Source: Roseithermus sacchariphilus
GTDB taxonomy: Bacteria > Bacteroidota > Rhodothermia > Rhodothermales > MEBIC09517
DNA: 64,000 nucleotides
Direction of reading: 5' to 3'
Assembly: GCA_003285105.1 (NCBI GenBank)
Contig: CP030158.1
Coordinates: 1,588,501-1,652,500, forward strand
The notes under the pieces were generated by a model. The model saw nothing but the letters and a program-made list of their open reading frames with translations, had not been told where the DNA came from and did not search any database. Position numbers and translations under genes: made by a program. Below, one piece after another: positions 27,075 to 35,952 of the stretch; the first letter of the stretch is position 1; every line of letters begins with the position of its first letter.

Positions 27075-28103
27075 ATGAAAGTCATCACCCTCGGCGAGAT
27101 CATGCTCCGGCTCTCGACGCCGGGCTTCCAGCGGTTCGTGCAGGCCTCGTCGTTCGACGTCACCTTCGGAGGCGGCGAGGCCAACGTGGCCGTGTCGCTG
27201 GCGAACTACGGCTTCGAGAGCTACTTCGTCACGAAGCTGCCCCGCCACGAGATCGGGCAGGCGGCCGTCAACCACCTGCGCCGCTTCGGCGTGTCGGATC
27301 GCTTCATCGTCCGCGGCGGCGAGCGGGTCGGCATCTATTTCCTGGAGACGGGCGCCAGCCAGCGGGCCTCGAAGGTCGTCTACGACCGGGCCGGCGCCGC
27401 CGTCACCACGCTCACGCCGGAGGAACTGGACTTCGAGGCGCTCTTCGACGGGGCGCGGTGGTTCCACTTCACCGGCATCACCCCGGCCCTCGGCGAGATA
27501 CCCCGGCGGACGGTGACGGCCGCGGCCCGCGCGGCCAAGGCGGCCGGCGTGACGGTTTCGTGCGATCTCAACTACCGCAAGAAGCTCTGGACGGTCGAGG
27601 AAGCACAGGCCACGATGCGTCCGCTGATGGAGTACGTGGACGTGTGCATCGCCAACGAGGAGGATGCCGAGAAGAGCCTGGGCATGAAGGCGGGCGGGAC
27701 CGACGTGGAGGCGGCGCACCTGGAGGAGGAAGCCTACGTGGAGCTGGCGCGCCGGCTCAAGACGACGTACGGGTTCGAGGCCGTCGCCATCACGCTGCGC
27801 GAGAGCTTCTCGGCGTCGGTCAACGGCTGGAGCGCGCTGCTGCACGACGACCGGGACTGCCGGGAGCCGTACCGCTCGCGCCGGTACGAGATCCAGCTGG
27901 TCGACCGCGTCGGCGGGGGCGATGCCTTCGCCGGCGGGCTGATCGCGGGGCTGTTGCAGAAGGACGACACCCGCCAGGCCCTCGAGTTCGCCGTGGCCGC
28001 CTCGTGCCTGAAGCAGACGATCCCGGGCGACTTCAACCTGGTCAGCCGCGAGGAGGTCGAGAAGCTCGCCGCCGGCGGCGGTTCGGGGCGCGTCGAGCGT
28101 TGA
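27075..28103 (+). CDS. kdgK: 2-keto-3-deoxygluconate kinase (PfkB family)
   Basis: A 342-residue sugar kinase of the PfkB/ribokinase family that phosphorylates KDG to KDPG. The N-terminal signature FGGGEANVAVSLANYG and the C-terminal signature VDRVGGGDAFAGGLIAGLL, with the catalytic Asp in GGGDAF, are both intact. Location 53 bp after the aldolase gene and among pectin genes supports KDG as substrate over other PfkB sugars. It is cytoplasmic. Confidence 0.9.
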   Translation: MKVITLGEIMLRLSTPGFQRFVQASSFDVTFGGGEANVAVSLANYGFESYFVTKLPRHEIGQAAVNHLRRFGVSDRFIVRGGERVGIYFLETGASQRASKVVYDRAGAAVTTLTPEELDFEALFDGARWFHFTGITPALGEIPRRTVTAAARAAKAAGVTVSCDLNYRKKLWTVEEAQATMRPLMEYVDVCIANEEDAEKSLGMKAGGTDVEAAHLEEEAYVELARRLKTTYGFEAVAITLRESFSASVNGWSALLHDDRDCREPYRSRRYEIQLVDRVGGGDAFAGGLIAGLLQKDDTRQALEFAVAASCLKQTIPGDFNLVSREEVEKLAAGGGSGRVER

Positions 28104-28139
28104 ACCGGCCCGGCTCCGTTTCACCAGCCATCCATCCCC

Positions 28140-29588
28140 ATGTCGTCACTCGTTTCCCGTCGTGAATTCCTCCGGTGCCTGGCGGCCGGGGCCGGAGGCC
28201 TGATCGTGCTGCCCCTGGCCGGCAGCGGTTGCCGGGGGGGCGCAGGCCTCCGCGATGCGCCCGCGTGGGCGGAGGTGCCCGGCATCCTCGAGCGCATCCG
28301 GCCACCCCGGTTCCCCGACCGTGATGTGCTCGTCACCGACTTCGGCGCCGTGCCGGGCGGGACGGAACCGGCCACCGACGCGTTCCGCCGGGCCGTGGCC
28401 GCCTGCCATGACGCCGGCGGTGGGCGCGTCGTGGTGCCGCCCGGCGACTTCCTCACCGGCCCGGTCCATCTGCGCTCGAAGGTCAACCTGCACCTCGCCG
28501 AAGGCGCGACGCTGCGTTTCTCCACCAACCCGGAGGACTACCTGCCGCCCGTCTACACCCGGTGGGAGGGGGTCGAGTTGATGAACTATTCGCCGCTCAT
28601 CTATGCGCGGGGGCAGGAAAACGTGGCCGTCACCGGGGCGGGCACGCTCGATGGACAGGCCGACGAGCAGCATTGGTGGCCGTGGAAAGGGCAGGCCCGG
28701 TATGGATGGACGGAGGGCAGCCCGGAGCAGGGACCGGCCCGCGATCGCCTCTTCCGCATGGCCGAGGACGGCGTGCCCGTCGCCGAGCGCGTCTTCGGCA
28801 CGGGCGACTACCTCCGGCCCAGTTTCATCGAGTTCTACGACTGCCGGAACGTGCTCATCGAAGGGGTGACGATCGTGCGCTCGCCGATGTGGCTCGTGCA
28901 TCCGACGCTGTGCACCAACGTCACCGTGCGCGGGATCACCGCCCGTTCCCACGGGCCGAACAACGACGGCTGTGACCCCGAGAGCTGCACCGACGTGCTC
29001 ATCGAAGACTGCTTCTTCGACACGGGCGACGACTGCATCGCCCTGAAGTCGGGGCGCAACGCCGACGGGCGGCGCGTGGGCCGGCCCATCGAGAACGTCG
29101 TCATCCGGCGGTGCACGATGCGCGACGGGCACGGCGGCATCGTCATCGGGAGCGAGATGTCCGGCGGCGCCCGCCGCATCTTCGCCGAGGCCTGCCATCT
29201 GGACAGCCCCAACCTGGACCGCGTCCTGCGGATCAAGACCAACTCGGTGCGGGGCGGCTTCGTCGAGGGCGTCTACCTGCGCGACATCACGGCCGGGCAG
29301 GTGGCCGACGCCGTCGTCCGGATCAACTTCCTGTATGAGGAAGGAGATGCCGGTCCCCACGATCCCGTCGTGCGCAACATCGACGTGCGGCGGCTCACGA
29401 GCAGTCAGAGCACGTACGCGCTCTACCTCATCGGCTATCCGGACGCCCCCATCCGCGACGTGTACCTGGCGGACTGCCGCTTCGACGGCGTCGCGCGGGA
29501 CAGCGTCGTCGAGCACGTCGAAGGTCTGGTGCTCGACGAGGTGTTCATCAACGGGGAGCGGGTCGAACGGCTCACCTCCACAACCTGA
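28140..29588 (+). CDS. GH28 polygalacturonase-type glycosidase, Tat signal and possible lipobox
   Basis: A 482-residue right-handed beta-helix glycosidase of family GH28, which hydrolyses galacturonan bonds by inversion. The active-site motifs are present: NNDGCD (D276), TGDDC (D297, D298), GHGG (H331) and RIK (364-366). The N-terminus is a twin-arginine signal (SRREFLRCLAAGAGG) followed by LAGSGC, which can serve as a lipobox, so it is probably an exported, folded lipoprotein. It carries no T9SS domain, unlike the neighbouring PL9. It might be an exo-acting periplasmic enzyme working on imported oligomers. Operon position is 36 bp after kdgK. Confidence 0.9.
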   Translation: MSSLVSRREFLRCLAAGAGGLIVLPLAGSGCRGGAGLRDAPAWAEVPGILERIRPPRFPDRDVLVTDFGAVPGGTEPATDAFRRAVAACHDAGGGRVVVPPGDFLTGPVHLRSKVNLHLAEGATLRFSTNPEDYLPPVYTRWEGVELMNYSPLIYARGQENVAVTGAGTLDGQADEQHWWPWKGQARYGWTEGSPEQGPARDRLFRMAEDGVPVAERVFGTGDYLRPSFIEFYDCRNVLIEGVTIVRSPMWLVHPTLCTNVTVRGITARSHGPNNDGCDPESCTDVLIEDCFFDTGDDCIALKSGRNADGRRVGRPIENVVIRRCTMRDGHGGIVIGSEMSGGARRIFAEACHLDSPNLDRVLRIKTNSVRGGFVEGVYLRDITAGQVADAVVRINFLYEEGDAGPHDPVVRNIDVRRLTSSQSTYALYLIGYPDAPIRDVYLADCRFDGVARDSVVEHVEGLVLDEVFINGERVERLTSTT

Positions 29589-29594
29589 TCATCT

Positions 29595-31100
29595 ATGCGA
29601 GGCTGGTTTCTTTTTCTGCTGATGATGCTGGTGCCAGCGACGGCCGCGGCCCAGCAAACATACTATGTGGCGCCGGGCGGACGTGCCACGGCGGCAGGCA
29701 CCCTGGCCGATCCGTTCGACGGCATCCCGGCCGCCCTGGCCCACGTGTCACCGGGCGACACGATCTACGTGCGCGGCGGCACCTACGTCTCGCCGGTTCC
29801 CATCCGCATCGACCGCACCGGCCTCGAAGGGCAGGTTCTCCACATCTGGGCCTATCCCGGCGAGACGCCCGTCTTCGACTTCACCGGCGCCTCGCGCGGG
29901 TTCGACGTGCGCGGGTTCTACCTGCACCTGAAAGGCCTCGTGGCCGAGCACGCCGAGGATAACGGCATTTACCTGAAGGGGGCCTCGTACAATATCCTCG
30001 AACAGATGGTGGCGCGCTACAACGGCGACTCGGGCGTGCAGCTCGAAGACGGCGCCTCGTACAACCTGCTGCTCAACGTGGACTCCTACGGCAACTACGA
30101 CCCCGGCAACCACGGCGAGAACGCCGACGGCTTCGCCGTCAAGTTTGGCGTGGGGCCGGGCAACGTGCTGCGGGGGTGCCGGGCCTGGGGCAACTCGGAC
30201 GACGGGTACGACTTCTGGTCGCGGGACGACCCCGGGCAGCAGGGCGTCACGGTGGAGGACAGCTGGGCCTTCAAGAATGGCATCAACGTGTGGGACGACC
30301 CGGGCTTTCAGGGGGATTCGAACGGCTTCAAGCTCGGGCACGGGCCGGGCCCGCACGTCCTCGCCGGCAACGTGGCCTGGGGCCACCGGGCCCACGGCTT
30401 CGACGTCAACGGCAACCTCAGCGGGGTGACGCTCTACAACAACACGGCCTACCTCAACGGCGGCTACGACTTCTATTTCGACGACGATCCGAACGTGGCC
30501 GACGGCGGGCACGTGCTGCGCAACAACCTCGCCTACGGCCGGGTGCGGATGGATGCCACGGTGGTCGATGATGCCGGTAACGCGTGGAATGCCGGCCTGC
30601 CGGCCCCGCAGCCGTCCTTCTTCGTGAGCCTCGACGACACCGGCGCCGACGGGCCGCGCGGTCCGGACGGCAGCCTGCCCGTGTTGCCCTTCCTCCGCCT
30701 GGCTGCCGGCAGCCCCTACATCGACGCCGGCGTGGACGTGGGGCGTCCCTACGAAGGCGCGGCGCCGGACCTGGGCGCCTTCGAGTCGCCCGATGCGACG
30801 GGGGCGCCGGTGGAGGTGAGCGACGAGGTGCCGGGGCGCCTGCGGCTCGAGGCCCCCTACCCGAACCCCTTCGTCGACCGGGTCCACCTCACGTTCGAAG
30901 CCGCCCCGGCGGAGGGGTACCGCCTGCGCATCTTCGACGTGCTCGGGCGGGCCGTCGCCACGCTCGTCGATGGCACCGTGGCGCCCGGGCGGCATACGGT
31001 CACGTGGGCGGCCGGCGCGCACCTGCCGCCCGGCCTCTACTTCGCCCGGCTGGAGGCCGGCGAGTCGGTACAGGTGGTCCGGCTCGTCAAAGCACGATGA
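29595..31100 (+). CDS. PL9 pectate lyase with T9SS sorting domain
   Basis: A 501-residue secreted polysaccharide lyase of family PL9, which cleaves polygalacturonate by beta-elimination. After the signal peptide (to about residue 20) a parallel beta-helix carries the calcium site: D178 in ENADGF and D202, D203, D206 in SDDGYDFW, with the same spacing as I recall for the four calcium aspartates of Pel9A. The likely base is K246 in SNGFKLG. The last 80 residues are a T9SS type A domain (APYPNPFVDRVHL, LRIFDVLGRAVATL). It should be surface-anchored or released. It begins 6 bp after the GH28 stop codon. Confidence 0.9.
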   Translation: MRGWFLFLLMMLVPATAAAQQTYYVAPGGRATAAGTLADPFDGIPAALAHVSPGDTIYVRGGTYVSPVPIRIDRTGLEGQVLHIWAYPGETPVFDFTGASRGFDVRGFYLHLKGLVAEHAEDNGIYLKGASYNILEQMVARYNGDSGVQLEDGASYNLLLNVDSYGNYDPGNHGENADGFAVKFGVGPGNVLRGCRAWGNSDDGYDFWSRDDPGQQGVTVEDSWAFKNGINVWDDPGFQGDSNGFKLGHGPGPHVLAGNVAWGHRAHGFDVNGNLSGVTLYNNTAYLNGGYDFYFDDDPNVADGGHVLRNNLAYGRVRMDATVVDDAGNAWNAGLPAPQPSFFVSLDDTGADGPRGPDGSLPVLPFLRLAAGSPYIDAGVDVGRPYEGAAPDLGAFESPDATGAPVEVSDEVPGRLRLEAPYPNPFVDRVHLTFEAAPAEGYRLRIFDVLGRAVATLVDGTVAPGRHTVTWAAGAHLPPGLYFARLEAGESVQVVRLVKAR

Positions 31101-31134
31101 GGCGATCGTTCAAACCAGACCGGAGCAACGACCG

Positions 31135-31893
31135 ATGAAGCTGTTTTCGCTCGACGGCAGGAAGGCGCTGGTCACGGGGGCCAGCCGGGGGCTGGGGCGG
31201 GCGATGGCGCTCGCGCTGGCCCGTGCCGGGGCGGACGTCGTCTGTGCCGGCACCACCCGCCGCGGAACCGACGAGACAGCCGCCGCCATCCGGGCCCTGG
31301 GCCGCCGCGCCTGGCAGGTGGCGGCCGACCTTTCCGACCGCGCGGCCCTGCACGCCCTGGTCGAGGAGGTGCAACGGGCCGCCGGCGACATCGACATCCT
31401 GGTCAACAATGCCGGCACGATCCGCCGGCACCCGGCCGTCGACTTCCCCGCCGAAGACTGGGACCTGGTGCTGCGCACCAACCTGGACGCCACGTTCTTC
31501 CTGTGCCAGGCCTTCGGTCGCGCGATGATGGCACGGGGTGGCGGCAAGATCATCAACGTGGCCTCGCTGCTTTCCTTCACCGGAGGGATCACCGTGCCGG
31601 CTTACACCGCCAGCAAGCACGCCGTGGCCGGCCTCACCAGGGCCCTGGCCAACGAATGGGCCCGGCACAACGTGCAGGTCAACGCCATCGCACCCGGCTA
31701 CTTCCGCACCGACAACACGAAGGCGCTGCAGGAGGACCCGGTTCGTTCCCGCGAGATCAGCAGTCGGATACCCGCCGGGCGGTGGGGAGAGCCGGACGAC
31801 CTCGCCGGCGCCGTCGTCTTTCTGGCCGCCCCGGCCAGTGATTACGTGAACGGCCACATCCTCGTCGTCGATGGCGGCTGGATGGCCCGGTGA
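31135..31893 (+). CDS. kduD: 2-dehydro-3-deoxy-D-gluconate 5-dehydrogenase (SDR)
   Basis: A 252-residue short-chain dehydrogenase. The cofactor motif is TGASRGLG (14-21), with NNAG (91-94) and the catalytic S144, Y157 and K161 (YTASK). Directly followed by kduI, it fits KduD, which reduces 2,5-diketo-3-deoxygluconate to KDG in breakdown of unsaturated uronates. ATG 31135 follows a GGAG ribosome site and gives the standard length. SDRs are diverse, so the specific substrate rests on the kduI neighbour and the KduD-like fold. Confidence 0.87.
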   Translation: MKLFSLDGRKALVTGASRGLGRAMALALARAGADVVCAGTTRRGTDETAAAIRALGRRAWQVAADLSDRAALHALVEEVQRAAGDIDILVNNAGTIRRHPAVDFPAEDWDLVLRTNLDATFFLCQAFGRAMMARGGGKIINVASLLSFTGGITVPAYTASKHAVAGLTRALANEWARHNVQVNAIAPGYFRTDNTKALQEDPVRSREISSRIPAGRWGEPDDLAGAVVFLAAPASDYVNGHILVVDGGWMAR

Positions 31894-31950
31894 CGGCAAG
31901 GGGCGGTGTGGTCCCTTCTCCTGCAATGACTCTGAACGAATACCGGAACC

Positions 31951-32778
31951 ATGATGCATGACCTGCCTGATCTCGAACGCTTCCGCCGCATGAACACCGA
32001 GGAATTGCGCGCCCATTTTCTCGTGTCCGGCCTGTTTCGGCCCGGGCACGTGACGCTGCGCTACATCGACCTGGACCGGGTGGTGCTTGGCGGGGCGGTT
32101 CCGCTGGAGGAGGCGCTCCCGCTGGAGGCCGTCGACGCGCTGGCGGCGGCCTATTTCGCCGAGCGGCGCGAGGTGGGCATCCTCAACGTCGGCGGCAGCG
32201 GTCGCATCACGGTGGACGGCACGCGGTATGCGATGGCGCCCCGCGACGGGTTGTACGTGGGCCGCGGCAGCCGGGAGGTGCGTTTCGAAAGCGATGACCC
32301 GTCCCACCCGGCGCGGTTCTACCTGGTCAGCTATCCGGCCCATGCGGCCTACCCGACGACTCCCATCCGCCAGCAGGACGTGGAGCGGGTGGAGCTGGGA
32401 ACGGACGAGAAAGCCAACCGGCGTCACCTGTACAAGTACATCCATCCGGACGGGGTGCGGAGTGCCCAGCTCGTCATGGGCATCACCGCGTTGCAGCCCG
32501 GCAACGTCTGGAACACGATGCCGGCCCATACGCACGCCCGGCGGACGGAGGTGTACCTGTACTTCGACCTGGCCCCCGACGACGTCGTCTTCCACTTCAT
32601 GGGCGCGCCGCAGGAGACGCGCAGCCTCGTCGTGCGCAACGAGGAAGCGGCGCTCTCGCCCGGGTGGTCCATCCACGCCGGAGCCGGCACTGGCGCCTAC
32701 ACGTTCTGCTGGGCCATGGGCGGCGAAAACCAGGACTTCGCCGACATGCAGTTCGTCGACATGAAGGACCTGCGGTGA
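31951..32778 (+). CDS. kduI: 5-keto-4-deoxyuronate isomerase
   Basis: A 275-residue cupin enzyme that isomerises 5-keto-4-deoxyuronate to 2,5-diketo-3-deoxygluconate. All four zinc ligands are present: H193, H195 and E200 in PAHTHARRTEVYLYF, and H242 in GWSIHAGAGTGAYTF. These match the E. coli enzyme with a three-residue offset. It takes the product that PL9, PL1 and GH105 activity would create and passes its product to KduD. It is cytoplasmic and last in the operon before a new promoter. Confidence 0.95.
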   Translation: MMHDLPDLERFRRMNTEELRAHFLVSGLFRPGHVTLRYIDLDRVVLGGAVPLEEALPLEAVDALAAAYFAERREVGILNVGGSGRITVDGTRYAMAPRDGLYVGRGSREVRFESDDPSHPARFYLVSYPAHAAYPTTPIRQQDVERVELGTDEKANRRHLYKYIHPDGVRSAQLVMGITALQPGNVWNTMPAHTHARRTEVYLYFDLAPDDVVFHFMGAPQETRSLVVRNEEAALSPGWSIHAGAGTGAYTFCWAMGGENQDFADMQFVDMKDLR

Positions 32779-32836
32779 CGGGAAGCGGACCCGGTTCCGG
32801 GGCAGAGACTTTTTTGAAGAGGCCCGGGAGATTGTC

Positions 32837-32888
32837 TTGACTTTGTTTGAAGGTCAGGATAGCTTAACCGGAGAAGTTACCGGTTAAG
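32837..32888 (+). promoter_or_regulatory. Promoter of the TonB receptor operon with double LacI-type operator
   Basis: TTGA (32837-32840), 19 nt, then TAGCTTAA (32860-32867) repeats the lacI promoter geometry. Two operator-like sequences follow: CTTAACCGGAGAAG (32863-32876, 12 of 14 positions) and AGTTACCGGTTAAG (32875-32888, 11 of 14). The first overlaps the -7 element. This indicates repression by the LacI protein encoded at 23730. Confidence 0.65.
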
Positions 32889-32964
32889 TTTCGAAAGGAG
32901 GCAGGAAAGGCCTTGCGGGTGCCCGGGTCTTTCGCGGCCTTCGGTTTACCGGGACGTAGATGGA

Positions 32965-35940
32965 ATGAATGGCATGGCACGCGCATTCGAACAACGCCTG
33001 CACGCGCCGGCACGGCAGCCGGAAGCGCTTTTGATTTCGACGCGCTGGCGCATCGGAGTCCGGGGGCCGGGTCTGGTCCGAGGGCTAGCTCTGGCCTTGC
33101 TTCTGGCTTTGCTTCCCGTGGCGACGGTTCTGTCGCAGAACGTCGGCCGTATTGCCGGGACGGTGACGGATGGGCCCGGCGGCGAGCCGCTGCCCGGCGC
33201 CAACGTGGTCGTGGTGGGCACGACCCGGGGCGCCGCCACAGGCGTCGACGGCACCTACTACATCCTGAACGTGCCGCCCGGGCGCTACGAACTCCGAGCC
33301 AGCATGGTCGGGTACGAGGCGGTCGTGGTGACGGACGTGATCGTCCACGCGAACCGGACCACCACGGTCGACTTCGTGCTGACCGATGCGGCCATCGGGG
33401 CCGGGGAGGTGGTCATCACCGCCGAGCGCCCGGACGTGGAGCGAGACAAGACGTCCACCAGCTATGTGGTGCGTCCCGAAGAGATCCAGGCCCTGCCCGG
33501 CATCCGCGACATCGGCGACGTGCTCCAGCTGAGCTCCGACGTCGTCGACGGGCACTTCCGCGGCGGGCGGCTGGGCGAGGAGTTCTATTCGGTGCAGGGC
33601 ATGGGGATCATGAACCCGCTGGACAACTCGGCGGCGTTCATGCCCATCATGAGCGCCGTCGAGGAGGTCGAGGTCATCACGAGCGGGTTCGGGGCGCAGT
33701 ACGGCAATGCGCAGTCCGGGGTGGTGCGGATCGCGATGAAGGAGGGGGATCGGACGGCCTGGCGCACCCAGTTCGAGGCCCGGGTACGGCCGCCCGGACG
33801 CAAGCACTTCGGCCCCAGCGTCTTCGATCCGGACGACCAGCCGTACCTCCGCCTGTTGCTGGTCGAAGGGGACGTCTGGCTGCGGGGGGATCCCAGTTCC
33901 GACGATCCGCAGCCGTTCTACGGGGCCATGGCCTCCGGGCTGACGAGCTACTTCGCCAGTGACACCCTGGCGCAACTCGCCATGGCCCGCGCGCTCTACG
34001 AGCAGACGCGACGGGATGCCGGCCGGGCCTACGGGCAGAACCTCGACCATTCGGTCGAGCTGGCTACGGGTGGCCCCGTCAACGACCGGATGCGCATGTT
34101 CGTCGCCCTGCGCACGCTCGACCGGTATCCCTTCCTGCCGACGGAACGGCCCGACACCGAGCAGCAGGTGATGGGCAACCTCGTCATGGACCTGTGGGAC
34201 GGCGCGGCGCTCCGGGTGAGCGGGGGCCTGCTGCACGACCGGGAAAGTGTCTTCCCGAGCCGGAACAGCGTCGGGGGGTACCAGCAATGGCTGTGGGACC
34301 GCGTCGTCGGCCTGCGCTACCGCAAGCGCACCAACGTGCAACTGGGTGCGCGCCTGACGCACGCGCTGAGTCCGAGCACCTACTACGAGGTGCAGCTCAG
34401 CACGCTGCAGACCAGCGACGAGGTGGGCTCGACGCCCGTGCCGGCCACCCTCCCGGATACGGTGAACATCAACTGGTTCGTGGGGACGCTCGCCTTCCCG
34501 AACAACAATTCGCCGGACGGGCTCGACTATCAGATCGGCAACCACACGTTTTCCAACGAGAAGAGCCGGACCATCTCGTTCGACGGCTCCATCACGAGCC
34601 AGGTCACGGAGGCGCATCTGGTCAACGGGGGCGTGCAGGTCAACGCCTATTCGATCGACGTCGCCAACATGCTCAACGTGCGCACGAGCCGTCTTGCGGA
34701 GGACTATACGGCCCGGCCGTTCGAAGCCGCCGTCTACCTGCAGGACAAGATGGAGTTCGAAGGAATGATTGCCAACGTGGGCCTGCGCTTCGATCTGTGG
34801 CACTCCGGGATGGAGTACTACACGGACCTGTATACGCCGTTCGGCACGCCCGACTCGACCGGCGTGTTCGACCCCGGGGCCGGTGCCCGCAGCAAGGCGC
34901 CCGTGCACGTGCGCGTGCAGCCCCGGGTGGGCATCTCGTTCCCCGTCACGGCGAGCACCGTCTTCCACCTGAACTACGGGTCGTTCATGCAGCGGCCCTC
35001 GTTCCAGTACATCGTTTCCCGGCGGATCGGGCAGGTGGACCGCCGCCCGGACATCCTGGGCAACCCGGCGCTGAAGCCCGAGACGACCAACAGCTACGAC
35101 ATCGGGGTGTTGCAGGGCCTCGGGGCCGGCTTCACGCTGGACGTGAGCGGGTACTACAAGGACGTCAAAAACCTGGTCGAGCAGGCCCAGTTCACCGATG
35201 AGCGGGCCGGCTATCAGGTGGCCTCCTTCTTCAACCTGGATTATGCCGACATCCGGGGCTTCCGCATCGCCCTGAACAAGCGGCGGGGGGCCCTGCAGGG
35301 GTCGCTGAACTACCAGTACAGCTATGCCACCGGCAAGAGCCCGAACGCCACGGCGGCCTCGCCGCTCTTCAGCCGGGACACCCTGGGCGTCGTCACGAGC
35401 GACCTGACGAACGTGCCGACGCGCGACATCATCCTGGACTTCGACCGCACGCACAACCTCATCGTGTCGCTGACCTACCTGACGGGGGACCAGGGCGGGC
35501 TGAAGATCGGACGCATCCGCCCCTTCGCCAACATGTCCTTCTCCGTCTTTTCGACGGCCCAGAGCGGCCGCCCGTACACGTCGCCGACGGACATCCGGCT
35601 GATCAACACGAAGCGGACGCCGGCCGAGTACAACACCGACGTGAGCATCTCGAAGCACGTCCCCCGCTTCTTCGGGGCGTCGGCCACGGTCTACTTCGAG
35701 ATCTTCAACCTCTTCAACAACGCCATCCTCAACTACAACTACCTGTTCCGCCGGCCGACGGCGACGAATCCGAACCTGGCGTTGCAGTATTATGAAACGT
35801 ACGGCATCGAGGACCCGGACAACGGGGTGCGCTACTGGTGGGACAAGGGGCGGCAGGGGCCCTTTGCGGTGGATCAGTCTTTCCTCATCTACAGCAACGA
35901 GCCCCGCTCCTACAGTCTGGGCGTGCGGGTGACGTTTTAG
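32965..35940 (+). CDS. TonB-dependent outer-membrane receptor with N-terminal carboxypeptidase-like domain
   Basis: A 991-residue TonB-dependent receptor. A long N-terminus precedes a signal-type helix (LALALLLALLPVATVLSQ). Then come a carboxypeptidase-regulatory-like domain (GRIAGTVTDGPGGEPLPGAN), a plug domain (about 160-260) and a 22-strand-type barrel that ends with aromatic residue F (SLGVRVTF). It probably imports oligogalacturonides. The true start may be a downstream TTG near 33032, which would shorten the signal region. No SusD follows; instead three envelope genes come next. Confidence 0.85.
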   Translation: MNGMARAFEQRLHAPARQPEALLISTRWRIGVRGPGLVRGLALALLLALLPVATVLSQNVGRIAGTVTDGPGGEPLPGANVVVVGTTRGAATGVDGTYYILNVPPGRYELRASMVGYEAVVVTDVIVHANRTTTVDFVLTDAAIGAGEVVITAERPDVERDKTSTSYVVRPEEIQALPGIRDIGDVLQLSSDVVDGHFRGGRLGEEFYSVQGMGIMNPLDNSAAFMPIMSAVEEVEVITSGFGAQYGNAQSGVVRIAMKEGDRTAWRTQFEARVRPPGRKHFGPSVFDPDDQPYLRLLLVEGDVWLRGDPSSDDPQPFYGAMASGLTSYFASDTLAQLAMARALYEQTRRDAGRAYGQNLDHSVELATGGPVNDRMRMFVALRTLDRYPFLPTERPDTEQQVMGNLVMDLWDGAALRVSGGLLHDRESVFPSRNSVGGYQQWLWDRVVGLRYRKRTNVQLGARLTHALSPSTYYEVQLSTLQTSDEVGSTPVPATLPDTVNINWFVGTLAFPNNNSPDGLDYQIGNHTFSNEKSRTISFDGSITSQVTEAHLVNGGVQVNAYSIDVANMLNVRTSRLAEDYTARPFEAAVYLQDKMEFEGMIANVGLRFDLWHSGMEYYTDLYTPFGTPDSTGVFDPGAGARSKAPVHVRVQPRVGISFPVTASTVFHLNYGSFMQRPSFQYIVSRRIGQVDRRPDILGNPALKPETTNSYDIGVLQGLGAGFTLDVSGYYKDVKNLVEQAQFTDERAGYQVASFFNLDYADIRGFRIALNKRRGALQGSLNYQYSYATGKSPNATAASPLFSRDTLGVVTSDLTNVPTRDIILDFDRTHNLIVSLTYLTGDQGGLKIGRIRPFANMSFSVFSTAQSGRPYTSPTDIRLINTKRTPAEYNTDVSISKHVPRFFGASATVYFEIFNLFNNAILNYNYLFRRPTATNPNLALQYYETYGIEDPDNGVRYWWDKGRQGPFAVDQSFLIYSNEPRSYSLGVRVTF

Positions 35941-35952
35941 CTCGGGCAATCC

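Noticed and set aside
32786-32816. Terminator after kduI (CCCG-GTTC-CGGG followed by a T-run)
   Set aside because: The stem is only 4 bp and is separated from the T-run by about nine bases; too weak to call.
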